A stretch of 39,855 nt of DNA from Pseudomonadota bacterium (GCA_002862545.1 PKDJ01000147.1:1-39855), one strand, 5' to 3'; positions 28,334 to 37,737 are shown, numbered from the stretch's first letter. Made by a program: numbers and translations. The notes: generated by a model not told the origin, from the sequence alone.

Positions 28334-29625
28334 GGAGTGCCGGTCTCGAGAAGCTGGCTCGCCAGGTACTTGACCTGGGGGTCAGAGTGACGGACCAGTC
28401 CCTTCACGCTGGCCGCCACGACTGCAGATGGGCGCTGTCGGAGCGTCTGCAGGACAGCCGCGATCTGCTCCGCCGGGATCCGATCGCGTGACCAGAACTG
28501 CCACCAAGGCGTGGAGGCTCCCTCCAGGAACTCGATGAAGGGATCGGCCGACCAGTTCGTGTCCGCAGCCAGCAGTGCTCGGAGGGTGTCGATCTCGGTG
28601 TACCAGTCGCCACGGCGGAGGAAGGCCCGGATCTTGTCGTCAATGGACGGTAGGGGAGCAGCTGGACGACTGGTGCTCGATTCGAGGAAGGCAACCTCCT
28701 CCCACGCAGGATGCTGCTGGGGCTCGAGTCGGGACCGGCGCTCGAAGATCGGCAGCACTTGTGCTTGAGCGAGCCCGGCGAGGTCATGCTGGAGGCCGCT
28801 GCTCTCGATGACTCGGGCGAGGGTGCTCGCGACCTCGGCGTGAGAGGGGCGGTCATTGGGTGCGTAGGCACACATCCTGGCGATCAGGTCGCGAATGGTA
28901 CCGGCCTCCGAGCCGAGTCGCTCGAGCCGGATCTCGGCGAGGTGCCCATCCAGCATCTTCTGATGATGGAAGGGGTGCAGGGAGAGCTGGATCGGTGCGC
29001 CCTCGATCAGCTCGTAGAGCACGTGCCCCAGGGCGTACACATCTCCCTCAGGCTGGTCTTCGCCGCCGTCGAGGCGCTCTGGCGCCAGATACGCCCGGGC
29101 GCCCAAGACCATGCTGATGGTCTCCGACTCGCGACCCTCGAATCGCCCCTGGGCCGTGCCGAAGTCGACCACCTTGAGCACGCCGTCGACCGTGAGGAGC
29201 ATGTTGGAGGGCTTGATGTCACGGTGGATGACCCGCATGGGCTGTCCGTCCGCGTTCGATTCACCCGACCATGCGGCGTCGAGCGCAGACGCCGCGGCGC
29301 GGACCATCTCGAGTGTCTCCGCAATGGGCACACCATCACGGTTGTTGATGATCAGCTCCTCGAGGTTGCACCCTCGGATCCACTCCATCACGATCACGGG
29401 GCGCTCGCCGAACTCGAGCAGGTCGTGGACGCGCACGATGTTCGGATGCCGGAGGCGAGACAGGAGCATGGCCTCGTCACGGAGCCTGGAGACCACTCTC
29501 GGATTCTCGACGTGGACCTCTTTGAGGGCCTTGACCGCGAACACGGATCCCGCGCTGTCACGCACGACGCACACGGTGCCGAAGGTGCCAGCTGCGACGA
29601 TCTGCTCGATCCGGAACTCGGTCAT
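28330..29625 (-). CDS. Ser/Thr protein kinase, catalytically intact
   Basis: This 431-aa cytoplasmic kinase starts at ATG 29625 (GGGGA upstream). An in-frame extension to 29724 is unlikely. The catalytic set is complete: glycine loop AAGTFGTV (11-18), Lys32 in AVK, Glu51, HRDIKPSN with D136, K138 and N141, DFG with D154, and APE at 181-183. The domain ends near 290. The C-terminal part (about 300-431) is helical and may bind partners. It ends with a HEAT-like stretch containing VKGLVRHSDPQVKYLASQLL. No membrane segment is seen. It is divergent from the potassium-channel gene across 195 bases and convergent with rlmN. It contrasts with the pseudokinase at 5653-8313. Confidence 0.95.
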   Translation of the reverse strand: MTEFRIEQIVAAGTFGTVCVVRDSAGSVFAVKALKEVHVENPRVVSRLRDEAMLLSRLRHPNIVRVHDLLEFGERPVIVMEWIRGCNLEELIINNRDGVPIAETLEMVRAAASALDAAWSGESNADGQPMRVIHRDIKPSNMLLTVDGVLKVVDFGTAQGRFEGRESETISMVLGARAYLAPERLDGGEDQPEGDVYALGHVLYELIEGAPIQLSLHPFHHQKMLDGHLAEIRLERLGSEAGTIRDLIARMCAYAPNDRPSHAEVASTLARVIESSGLQHDLAGLAQAQVLPIFERRSRLEPQQHPAWEEVAFLESSTSRPAAPLPSIDDKIRAFLRRGDWYTEIDTLRALLAADTNWSADPFIEFLEGASTPWWQFWSRDRIPAEQIAAVLQTLRQRPSAVVAASVKGLVRHSDPQVKYLASQLLETGTP

Positions 29626-29820
29626 CGGTCCCCGTGTGCCGACTGTAGGCGGGTCACTGTGCTCACCTGCGGACCTTACCGCGACGGGGCCAAGCGGTGG
29701 TCGCCGCATGACCTGGCCGCTCATAGGACCGGAAGACCAGCGCCTCTGACGTGCAGTCGAAGAGCGGGTATTGACGCCAGACCGCTTGCGGCGTCGCGCG
29801 GCAGAGTGCTACGCGCGGCC

Positions 29821-31329
29821 ATGGCTGGTCTCGTCTCCACACTCACGGACGCGTTCCATCGCCCGGGAACGACCCCCGAGCGGTGGACCAGCGGCGTCGT
29901 GTGGGTCCTGATCACGCTGTCCATCTTGCTGTTCTTGCAGGAGCAGGCGCTCGGGCGTCAGGGCTCTGCGGGGGCGCTGCTCGATGGGATCGACAGCGCA
30001 CTGCTCGTGTTCTTCATCGTTGAGTACGTGCTGCGGGTGAGCACCTACGTGCCCGCCCAGACGCGCTTCTACGAGCTGAGCCTGGCGGGGCGGCTGCGCG
30101 AGCACGTCGTCGGTCGTCTGCGCTTCATGCTCTCGCCGCTGCTCGTGGTCGACCTGCTCGCGGTGCTCGCCGTCTACCCACCGTTCCGTGGACTCAGAGC
30201 ACTCCGCTTCCTGCGGCTGCTGCGCACGGCCCGCTTCTTTCGCTACAGCAGCCCAGCGCTCGGCGTGTTCCGAGCGGTGGAGGAGAACAGGCTGCTGTTC
30301 TTCCTCGGCTTCGGGCTCTTCGGCCTCGTCACGACGGTCGGTGGCTTCTCCATCTTCCTCGTCGAGCGGGGCACAAATCCTGACGTTCAGACCCTGGGTG
30401 ATGGGGTCTGGTGGGCCATCGTCACCCTCACCACCGTCGGCTACGGCGACCTCACCCCCGCTACCCCACTCGGCAAGGTCGTCGCCGGGGTCGTGATGGT
30501 CAGCGGCATGGTCTTCTTGGCGCTCTTCGCCGGAATCGTGTCCCAGTCCTTGATGCAGACGGTCCTCACCCTACGCGCGGAGCAGTTCCGTATGAGCAGC
30601 TACGTCGACCACATCGTGGTGTGCGGGTACGAGCCCGGCGCTCGAATGCTCCTCGACACCTTGGCCGAGGAGCTCGACCTGGACCAGGCGCCCGTCGTGC
30701 TGTTTGCGCCAGGTGAGAGGCCCGAGAACCTCCCTCCCGCGTTCTTGTGGGTGCAGGGCGATCCGACCAAGGAGTCCGAGCTGGAGAAGGCTCGGGTCGC
30801 GTGGGCGCGAGCGGTCCTGATCATCGGCCGACGCTCGCTGCTGCCGCCGCAGGCCGACGCCAACACCATCCTCGTGGCGTTCACCCTGCGTCGGTACATG
30901 AAGAACCACCCCGTCGTGGAGAAGCGCCATCGTGCTCTCTGGCTCGTCGCGGAGATCCTCGACAAGGAGAATGTCGAGCATGCTCGGACGGCGGGTGCGG
31001 ATGAGATCATCGAGACCACGAGGATCGGCTTCTCCTTGGTGGCACACGCCATCGACATGCCGGGCACGGCGGCTGTGATGGGGGGCTTGGCCGATGTGAG
31101 TGGTCACTCCGTCTACGTCGGGCAGCCCCCAAAGGGAATCTCCCTGCCGGCCAGCTACGGCGAGGTCTCCCGGCAGCTGAAGACCACGCACCACCTGCTG
31201 CTGCTGGGAATCCGTACGGGCCCTGAAGACCAGGTGGTGAACCCGCCGGACGCGACGATGGTCACGGCGTCGCACGAGCTGGTCTACATCGGCACGGAGG
31301 CTCGCCTGCCGCCCGTCAAGGGTCGCTGA
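29821..31329 (+). CDS. Voltage-sensor-type potassium channel with TrkA-N (RCK) domain
   Basis: This 502-aa inner-membrane K+ channel starts at the ATG at 29821. Six membrane segments fit the Kv plan: S1 about 24-40, S2 about 56-73, S3 about 103-119, S4 about 122-142, S5 about 158-181 and S6 about 219-242. S4 has Arg at every third position (123, 126, 129, 132, 135, 138 and 141). The selectivity filter is TTVGYGD (204-210). The cytoplasmic part begins with an RCK/TrkA-N nucleotide-fold opening (HIVVCGYEPGARML, 264-277) that usually binds NAD(H) or Ca2+ and gates the pore, though its glycine motif is degenerate. It is divergent from a Ser/Thr kinase gene, which makes phospho-control conceivable. 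Confidence 0.95.
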   Translation: MAGLVSTLTDAFHRPGTTPERWTSGVVWVLITLSILLFLQEQALGRQGSAGALLDGIDSALLVFFIVEYVLRVSTYVPAQTRFYELSLAGRLREHVVGRLRFMLSPLLVVDLLAVLAVYPPFRGLRALRFLRLLRTARFFRYSSPALGVFRAVEENRLLFFLGFGLFGLVTTVGGFSIFLVERGTNPDVQTLGDGVWWAIVTLTTVGYGDLTPATPLGKVVAGVVMVSGMVFLALFAGIVSQSLMQTVLTLRAEQFRMSSYVDHIVVCGYEPGARMLLDTLAEELDLDQAPVVLFAPGERPENLPPAFLWVQGDPTKESELEKARVAWARAVLIIGRRSLLPPQADANTILVAFTLRRYMKNHPVVEKRHRALWLVAEILDKENVEHARTAGADEIIETTRIGFSLVAHAIDMPGTAAVMGGLADVSGHSVYVGQPPKGISLPASYGEVSRQLKTTHHLLLLGIRTGPEDQVVNPPDATMVTASHELVYIGTEARLPPVKGR

Positions 31330-31335
31330 GGCCTC

Positions 31336-32373
31336 TCACGGCACGAGCTCGACCCGTCCGGGGGCGCGCCGTGTTCCTCGGAGGCCATCGCCGAGCTGTC
31401 CCGAGAAGTTCTGCCCCCAGCACCAAGGCTGCCCGCGAAGGTCCGTGGCGCAGGTGTGCATGTCGCCGCAGGAGACACTCGCAGCAGACAGCCCCTCGAC
31501 CCAGCGCGGCAGCAGCGCGTCCTTGCTGTCGGGGTTGCCGAGCTGCCCGCGCTCGTTGCTGCCCCAGCAGGTCAGGCGGCCGCCCGACCGCACCGCGCAG
31601 GCGAAGTCCATGCCCACCGAGAGTGCGACGGCGTCGTCGATGCCGCGCACACGGGTGACCACCGGCGAGCTGTCCCGAGTGCCGTCCCCGAGCTGGCCCG
31701 AGAGGTTGCTGCCCCAGCACGTGACGTAGCCATTGCGTCGGAGTGCGCAGGTGTGGAACTGGCCGGCGTGGACCTCGACGGCATCCTCGAGGTGCAGCGC
31801 AGGAGTGGGCTCGGTGGAGGGCTCTGCCTGGCGTCCATCGCCGAGCTGTCCGTGGCTGGTGTCTCCCCAGCACCAGACGCGGCCACCGCGCAGTGTCGCG
31901 CAGGAGTGGTACCAGCCGGCGGACAGCTGCACGGCTTCGTCCAGACCGGGGACTCGGACGGGCTCCGTCCGGGGCTGGAGAGACCCGTCGCCGAGCTGTC
32001 CTCGGTGGTTGTCACCCCAGCACCAGACCTCGCCGGCCCCGCGGAGTGCGCATGCATGGCGATCCCCCACCGAGACCTGGCGTGCATCCGTCAGCCCTAC
32101 GTCTACGGGCGGAGCGTCGAGGCTCCAGCACATCACCCGCCGTGCCTCGGTGACGGCACACGTTCGTGTGGCACCACCGGCATCGAGTGAGGCCGCCGTC
32201 GAGATCCCATCGACCCGGTAGGGAAGGGGGCGTGGAGGAGGCTCGCCCGCGCGGCCCTCGGCGGCGCTCAGGCCCCCCCAGCAGAGGACGGCACCGCCCA
32301 GGCCGGCGCAGGAGTGGCCAGAGCCGGCTGAGACCGGCCCGGCGAGGGCAACGGAGAGCACGAAGAACCACAT
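31336..32373 (-). CDS. Secreted RCC1-repeat protein, predicted seven-bladed propeller
   Basis: This 345-aa exported protein has a signal peptide at about 1-16 (FFVLSVALAGPVSA) and no lipobox. I count seven RCC1-type repeats of about 45-50 residues. Each has a Cys-Ala and then a CWG or CWS (HSCAG..LCWG, RTCAV..MCWS, HACAL..WCWG, HSCAT..WCWG, HTCAL..TCWG, FACAV..TCWG, HTCAT..WCWG). The first two are divergent and the later ones end GQLGDG or GQLGN. Seven blades match a closed RCC1 propeller. The regular Cys pairs suggest a disulfide in each blade, suited to life outside the cytoplasm. It is convergent with the channel gene. Function is unknown. Confidence 0.93.
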   Translation of the reverse strand: MWFFVLSVALAGPVSAGSGHSCAGLGGAVLCWGGLSAAEGRAGEPPPRPLPYRVDGISTAASLDAGGATRTCAVTEARRVMCWSLDAPPVDVGLTDARQVSVGDRHACALRGAGEVWCWGDNHRGQLGDGSLQPRTEPVRVPGLDEAVQLSAGWYHSCATLRGGRVWCWGDTSHGQLGDGRQAEPSTEPTPALHLEDAVEVHAGQFHTCALRRNGYVTCWGSNLSGQLGDGTRDSSPVVTRVRGIDDAVALSVGMDFACAVRSGGRLTCWGSNERGQLGNPDSKDALLPRWVEGLSAASVSCGDMHTCATDLRGQPWCWGQNFSGQLGDGLRGTRRAPGRVELVP

Positions 32374-32438
32374 GGTCAGGGCCTAGCCGGTCGCGGCTGC
32401 TTCCTCCCGGATTGGAGGCAACTGGTTACCCCTCTTCC

Positions 32439-34868
32439 ATGTCACGCCGGACGCGGATTCTGGATAGCGACGGGCGGGTGTGGGCCCTCCTGGGGCCGAC
32501 CAACACGGGCAAGACCCACCGTGCCATCCAGCGAATGCTGGCGCATCCGAGCGGCATGATCGGGCTGCCGCTGCGTCTGCTCGCGAGGGAAGTCTACGAT
32601 CGGATCGTCGAGGCCCGAGGGGCGGACGAGGTCGCGCTGGTCACCGGCGAAGAGAAGATCAGTCCCTCGAGTCCGCGGTACTTCGTGTGCACCGTCGAGG
32701 CGATGCCCATGGACCGAGGGGTCAGCTTCCTCGCGGTGGACGAGATCCAGCTGGCTGGCAACCGGAGCCGTGGGCATGTCTTCACCGAGCGCCTGCTCGG
32801 GGCGCGCGGGTGGTCTGAGACCTTGTTTCTCGGCTCCGACACGATGGCACCACTGCTCGAGGAGCTGATTCCAGGCATCGACATCGAGCACCTCCCGCGA
32901 CTGTCCCAGCTCACGTGGGCAGGGACGGCCCGAGTGACGCGCATGCCGAAGCGCTCGGCTCTCGTGGCCTTCAACGCGGACGCCGTGTACGAGCATGCCG
33001 AGCGGCTGCGAGCGGTCCATGGTGGTGCAGCGGTCGTGCTCGGTGCGCTGTCACCGCGGGCTCGAAACGCGCAGGTGGCGATGTACCAGTCTGGCGAGGT
33101 CCAGCACATGGTCGCGACGGATGCGATCGGCATGGGGCTCAACATGGACGTGCGCCACGTGGCCTTCACGGCCGTGCGCAAGTTCGACGGACGAAGTCAT
33201 CGCGCACTGGCAGCGGCGGAGCTTGCGCAGATCGCGGGCAGGGCAGGTCGCTACAAGACAGACGGGACGTTCGGCACGACGCGGGAGCTCGGGCCGCTCG
33301 ACGAGGCGGTCGTCGACGCCATCGAGACCCACTACTTTCCGCCGGTCACGCGCCTGTTCTGGCGAAATGCGGAGCTCGACTTCCGCACGGGAGAGACCCT
33401 CCTTCGCTCCCTGGAGCGCCGCCCACCGCACCCCGCGCTGATCCGCGTGCGTGACGAGTACGACCACCATGCACTGGAGGACCTGCTGCGGAGGGCCGAC
33501 ACCGCGCACCTCGTGACGGACGAGGCGAGCCTCCGGTTGCTGTGGGAGGTCTGCCGAATCCCGGACTACCGCAAGACCCGCACCGGTCATCACACGGACT
33601 TCTTGGCGTCCGTCGCCGCACACCTCCTCGATGGAGGCTCGCTGCCGACCGACTGGGTCGCGGAGCGGATCGATCGTCTCGACCACGTCGACGGGGACAT
33701 CGACGCCCTGATGGCTCGGATCGCCTTCGTCCGGACGTGGACCTACCTCTCACATCAGCGAGGCTGGATGGCGGATGGTCCCCACTGGCAAGAGCGTGCC
33801 CGGGCCATCGAGGACCGCCTCTCTGATGCACTCCACGAGGCCCTCACGCGGCGATTCGTCGACGAGCGGGCGATGGCTCTGGTGCATCGTCCAGGGGCCA
33901 TCACGGTTGCCGACGACGGGACTGTTCAGGCGGGCGAGACGCAGCTCGGGCGACTCGAGGGTCTGTTGTTCGCCGGCAAGGTCAACCTCACCGACAAGGC
34001 GCTCTGGAACGGCCTGAGACGCGCGCTTCGTCTCGAGATGGTGCGCCGAGTCGGCCGACTCATGATGTCCAAGAACCGCGCTATCCGTCTGGATGGACGC
34101 GGCAGGCTGGTGTGGGAAGGCGGAGCCCTCGCGCGCCTCGAGGGCTCGAGCGAAGTCCTGGAGCCACGCCTGCGGATTCACCGCCTGGACTTCCTCGAGT
34201 CCTGGGAGCGAGGTGCGGTTCGTGACCGGCTGGAGGCCTGGCTTAGCGAGGAGCGCGAGGCGATGCTGGCCCCCCTGAAGCGGCCAGCGGCACAGCAGCT
34301 CTCTCCAGCGGGCAAGGGGTTGATGTTCGAGCTGGAGCGCCACCTGGGCAGCCTCTCGGCCCAAGGGGTCTCGGATCTCGTCCAGCAGCTCTCCGAGTCT
34401 GACCGAAGGCTGCTGGCTCGGCTCGACGTGCGCATCGGTACCCAGACCGTCTACGTGCAGTCCCTCCTGAAGGCGCGATGGATCCGCCTCCGTGCCGCTC
34501 TGTGGTCCGTCCATGTGGGGCGTGAGGAGTGGCCCGAGGTGCCCGATGGGCGGACAGCCTTCCGGCCGGCTTCGGGGGTGCCCGGCGACTTCTATCGGGC
34601 CATCGGGTACCCGCTCTGTGGTGGCTACGCCGTCCGGGCGGATGTCTTGGAGCGCGTCGCGGCCTGGCTGCGGAGAGCATCGCGGGCTGACGCCTCGAGC
34701 ATCCAACCCGAGGAGCCGATGAGCTGGCTCGCGGTCGGGCGAGAGGGCCTAGACGCGGTTGCAGGGGGGCTCTCCTACCGGCTGCGTGCACCCGACGGCT
34801 CGCTCGAGGTCGTGCGCACTCGTTCACGGCGGCGGCGCCCACAGCGGCGGCGAAGGAGCCGTCGCTGA
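32439..34868 (+). CDS. SUV3-like DExH RNA helicase
   Basis: This 809-aa superfamily-2 RNA helicase is of the SUV3/mitochondrial-degradosome type, also found in alphaproteobacteria and some Myxococcota-like lineages. Walker A is GPTNTGKT (19-26), motif II is DEIQ (101-104), and ATDAIGMGLNMD plus QIAGRAGR form motifs V and VI. HYFPPV and the adjacent helical region match the SUV3 C-terminal part. The tail is extremely basic (RTRSRRRRPQRRRRSRR), unusual for the family and probably RNA-binding. The ATG at 32439 lacks a near Shine-Dalgarno. GGAGG lies about 20 bases upstream, so the start is not certain. It shares TGATG with the next gene. It likely unwinds structured RNA, perhaps with an RNase. 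Confidence 0.9.
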   Translation: MSRRTRILDSDGRVWALLGPTNTGKTHRAIQRMLAHPSGMIGLPLRLLAREVYDRIVEARGADEVALVTGEEKISPSSPRYFVCTVEAMPMDRGVSFLAVDEIQLAGNRSRGHVFTERLLGARGWSETLFLGSDTMAPLLEELIPGIDIEHLPRLSQLTWAGTARVTRMPKRSALVAFNADAVYEHAERLRAVHGGAAVVLGALSPRARNAQVAMYQSGEVQHMVATDAIGMGLNMDVRHVAFTAVRKFDGRSHRALAAAELAQIAGRAGRYKTDGTFGTTRELGPLDEAVVDAIETHYFPPVTRLFWRNAELDFRTGETLLRSLERRPPHPALIRVRDEYDHHALEDLLRRADTAHLVTDEASLRLLWEVCRIPDYRKTRTGHHTDFLASVAAHLLDGGSLPTDWVAERIDRLDHVDGDIDALMARIAFVRTWTYLSHQRGWMADGPHWQERARAIEDRLSDALHEALTRRFVDERAMALVHRPGAITVADDGTVQAGETQLGRLEGLLFAGKVNLTDKALWNGLRRALRLEMVRRVGRLMMSKNRAIRLDGRGRLVWEGGALARLEGSSEVLEPRLRIHRLDFLESWERGAVRDRLEAWLSEEREAMLAPLKRPAAQQLSPAGKGLMFELERHLGSLSAQGVSDLVQQLSESDRRLLARLDVRIGTQTVYVQSLLKARWIRLRAALWSVHVGREEWPEVPDGRTAFRPASGVPGDFYRAIGYPLCGGYAVRADVLERVAAWLRRASRADASSIQPEEPMSWLAVGREGLDAVAGGLSYRLRAPDGSLEVVRTRSRRRRPQRRRRSRR

Positions 34869-36118
34869 TGCGGTCGCCTCTCGATGTCGCGTTCGTCGCG
34901 ACGCTCCTGCTTGCCGCTCCGTGGGGCGGGCTGTGGGCGCTCCGGCATGCCCGCGGGAGGCCCTTTCCTCCTTGGGCGGCGACGCTCCCCGCGCTGCCGA
35001 GCGGGGTGCTGGCGACCTGGGCCTATGCGCAGCGGGACCGAGACGCCGTCGTCGGTGCTGCCGGGCTCGCTGACCGCCTCCTCGCCTCGCATGCCGCGAG
35101 GACGGCAGCGACCGCGGTCGATGCGCTCTGGATGGGGGCAGGGGTGGCCGCGCTCGCGCTGCTCATCGGTGCCGCCTGGTGGTTCGTCGCGGCACAGTAC
35201 CGAGCCCCAACGGCCCGGATCACGTCGGTCTTGACGACGGCGCAGGTGCTGTCGGTCGCCGCGGCCGGTGGGTGCACGCTCGCACTGGCGGATCGGGGCC
35301 TCGCGGGATGGGCCCTGGTCATCGTCGCGCTCACACTGCCCGCACTGCACCAGACGTCATGGGTGGAGCGCGCTGCGCGACGTGGCCTCGCGGGAACCGT
35401 CGCTGCCGCGTGCAGCCTGCTGGGTGTGGCGCTGGCCCTGCAGCGCACTGCGACGCGTCTCGATGCACTGGTCTGGATGGAGCCAGCGACAGCAGCGCTG
35501 ACCGAGCCGAGCCTCGATCTGCTCGCGAGGGTCCTGCTGCCGATGGCGCTCGGAGGAGCTGTGGTCGCCTCGGTGCCCCGAGATGCCCGGCAGGCCGCCG
35601 CGGTGGGGTGGGGTGCCGTCGTGGGGCTCGTGGTGCTTCCATCGCTCCTCGTGTCTCCCTCCAGCCTCGGGGATGCGCCACCGGCCAGCCTGGAGCGTCT
35701 CCGGCGGGTCCAGCTCGCCGTACACGATGCTCAGCCTGCGATCCCGGGCCGCATCGTCCAGGACTGTGTCGCCGTGTGGCCGGAGGATGCGGCCTGCGGG
35801 AGGCTAGCGGCGCCAGCAGACCTCAAGGTCAGCCGTCTGCCTCCGGAGCCACTGGATCTGGTGGTCGCGCTCGCTCCAGCTAGCGACTGGCCCGCTGGAG
35901 TCGATCCCTGGCGCTACACCTGGGTGGAGAGTGGCTGGGGAGAGGTCGACCATGTCTGGGAATTACGTGATGGGACGACTCCGGAGGGGCTGCCCGCGCA
36001 CCCCCGTATCGATCCGGGACTCGGCGACGAGGCCACCGTAGGGCAGTGGGTCGAGCGCTGCCTCGCCATTCGCCGGCAGGTGCCGCGCGCGACGTGTGTT
36101 CGAGCAGCGGGTGGCTGA
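34868..36118 (+). CDS. Multi-pass membrane protein with C-terminal extracytoplasmic domain, unknown function
   Basis: This 416-aa protein has its ATG inside the helicase stop (TGATG), so it is translationally coupled. About six or seven membrane helices span residues 8-275 (for example AGVAALALLIGAAWWFVAAQ and AAVGWGAVVGLVVLPSLLVS). The C-terminal 140 residues are soluble and hold four Cys (QDCVAVWPEDAACG, ERCLA, ATCVRA), consistent with two disulfides in the periplasm. Trp/Asp-rich stretches are present (WRYTWVESGWGEVDHVWELRDG). No family is recognised. Linkage to the helicase is conserved coupling at most; a functional link is not shown. Confidence 0.75.
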   Translation: MRSPLDVAFVATLLLAAPWGGLWALRHARGRPFPPWAATLPALPSGVLATWAYAQRDRDAVVGAAGLADRLLASHAARTAATAVDALWMGAGVAALALLIGAAWWFVAAQYRAPTARITSVLTTAQVLSVAAAGGCTLALADRGLAGWALVIVALTLPALHQTSWVERAARRGLAGTVAAACSLLGVALALQRTATRLDALVWMEPATAALTEPSLDLLARVLLPMALGGAVVASVPRDARQAAAVGWGAVVGLVVLPSLLVSPSSLGDAPPASLERLRRVQLAVHDAQPAIPGRIVQDCVAVWPEDAACGRLAAPADLKVSRLPPEPLDLVVALAPASDWPAGVDPWRYTWVESGWGEVDHVWELRDGTTPEGLPAHPRIDPGLGDEATVGQWVERCLAIRRQVPRATCVRAAGG

Positions 36119-36309
36119 GCAGTCCCGTCGGCGGTTGAGCAGCGGAACGAACAGCGAGATGCTCCTCGCCGAATCGATGTACCCCTTGCTCGGCGGCTGC
36201 CCGGGCGCCGCCATGAACATCGTCATCCCAATCACCTCGAGGACGACGAGCCGTGCTCGCGCAAGCCTTCTTCCAGGGTGACTCATTACGAAGGGACATG
36301 GAGGCCGTC
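36119..36309. other. Gap of 191 bases, no gene identified
   Basis: Short frames cross this gap on both strands (plus frame ending at 36281; minus frame starting at 36286), but none has a good ribosome site or a recognisable product. It probably holds the promoter for the alcohol-oxidation genes. I see no convincing -35/-10 pair. Confidence 0.5.
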
Positions 36310-37737
36310 ATGTCTGGGGACCGGACCCCGTCCGCCGATCCTGCACCGGCAATTCGAGCAGCCTTGGACCGCCAGCGGGCGGCCTACCTGGCGGAGCCGA
36401 TGCCCTCGCTCCAGACACGTCTCGAGCGCCTGTCTCGGCTGGAGACCGCCGTGCGGGAGCGGCAGGAGGAGCTCGTCGCCGCCGTGCGTGCCGACTTCGG
36501 AGAGCGCAGCCGGCACGAGACCCTCGGCGCCGAGGTGTTCGGTACGCTCTCGACCATCCACTGGCTCAAGGGACACCTGGCGAGCTGGATGAGACCCGAG
36601 GCCCGCGCCATCTCGTGGCTGTTCAGGCCGGGTAGGGGAGAGGTCAGGCGCCAACCGAAGGGCGTCGTCGGGGTGATCTCCCCATGGAACTATCCGATCT
36701 ACTTGGCTCTTCCCCCGGTTGCGACCGCTCTGGCTGCGGGCAATCGCGTGATCCTGAAGCCGTCGGAGCTCTCACCGAGGACGTCGGCCCTGTTGGAGGA
36801 GGTCTTGTCGGTCTTCCCGGATGACCTCGTGCGGGTGGTCACCGGAGGACCTCGCACCGGTGCGGCCTTCAGCAGCATGCCCTGGGACCACTTGTTCTAC
36901 ACGGGCTCAAGCTCTGTGGGACGCCTCGTCCTCGCCGCCGCTTCGCAGCACCTCGTCCCCTGCACGCTCGAGCTCGGAGGCAAGTCTCCCTTCATCGTGC
37001 ACGAGTCCTACCCGCTGAAGCTCGCGGCACAGCGGCTTGCCTTTGGCAAGCTCTACAACGCTGGGCAGACCTGCCTTGCGCCTGACTATGCCCTCATCCC
37101 ACGTCGTCACGTGGAGGGGTTCGTCGAGGCGGTGCGAGCGGAGGTGAAGCGGCTCTACCCCACCATGCGGACGAACCCGGACTACACGTCGATCATCAAC
37201 GAGGGGCAGCTCGGCAGGCTCGAGCGGACGCTTGAGGATGCTCGTGACAAGGGAGCCCGAGTCGTCACTGTGAATCCGGCCGATGAGGAGCTTCGCGACG
37301 TGCGGAAGCTTCCGCTGTCGCTCGTGCTCGACGCCACGCCTGAGATGACTGTCCTGCAAGACGAGATCTTTGGGCCGATCCTGCCGATCGTTCCCTACGA
37401 CACGCTCGACGACGCGATCCGCTGGGTGGTCGAGAGGCCACGCCCGCTGGCGGTCTACTACTTCGACCACGAGCGCCAGAGACAGCGCTACCTGCTGGAC
37501 CGAACCCACTCGGGCGGCGCGTGCATCAACGACGTGCTGCTACAGGTCGCCCAAGACGCCCTGCCATTCGGCGGCATCGGAGCCAGCGGGATGGGGATGT
37601 ACCATGGGGTCGAGGGCCTCGACACGTTCTCCCACCGCAAGGCGGTCTTCTATCAGTCGAGGGTGAACGGCGGCGCGCTGCTCCATCCCCCGTATGGCGC
37701 CTTGCTCGACCGACTGCTGAAGTTCCTGTTGCGGTGA
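36310..37737 (+). CDS. NAD(P)-dependent aldehyde dehydrogenase (coniferyl/fatty aldehyde type)
   Basis: This 475-aa cytoplasmic enzyme oxidises an aldehyde to the acid. I chose the ATG at 36310 because GGAGG lies five bases upstream. ATG 36298 is in frame but has a weaker site. Catalytic motifs are complete: N127 in SPWNYP, K150 in ILKPSE, E221 in LELGGKSPF and nucleophile C255 in AGQTCLAPDY, which matches coniferyl-aldehyde dehydrogenase-type sequences. The C-terminus contains INDVLLQVAQDALPFGGIG and FSHRKAVF, also typical of that subfamily. Two downstream genes (Tat subunit and GMC oxidase) could supply the aldehyde. The name does not prove lignin metabolism; long-chain aldehydes are equally likely. 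Confidence 0.95.
   Translation: MSGDRTPSADPAPAIRAALDRQRAAYLAEPMPSLQTRLERLSRLETAVRERQEELVAAVRADFGERSRHETLGAEVFGTLSTIHWLKGHLASWMRPEARAISWLFRPGRGEVRRQPKGVVGVISPWNYPIYLALPPVATALAAGNRVILKPSELSPRTSALLEEVLSVFPDDLVRVVTGGPRTGAAFSSMPWDHLFYTGSSSVGRLVLAAASQHLVPCTLELGGKSPFIVHESYPLKLAAQRLAFGKLYNAGQTCLAPDYALIPRRHVEGFVEAVRAEVKRLYPTMRTNPDYTSIINEGQLGRLERTLEDARDKGARVVTVNPADEELRDVRKLPLSLVLDATPEMTVLQDEIFGPILPIVPYDTLDDAIRWVVERPRPLAVYYFDHERQRQRYLLDRTHSGGACINDVLLQVAQDALPFGGIGASGMGMYHGVEGLDTFSHRKAVFYQSRVNGGALLHPPYGALLDRLLKFLLR

Noticed and set aside
35963..36286. Minus-strand small frame across the 36119-36309 gap
   Set aside because: It extends well into the coupled membrane-protein gene, has no ribosome site and its product is not recognisable.
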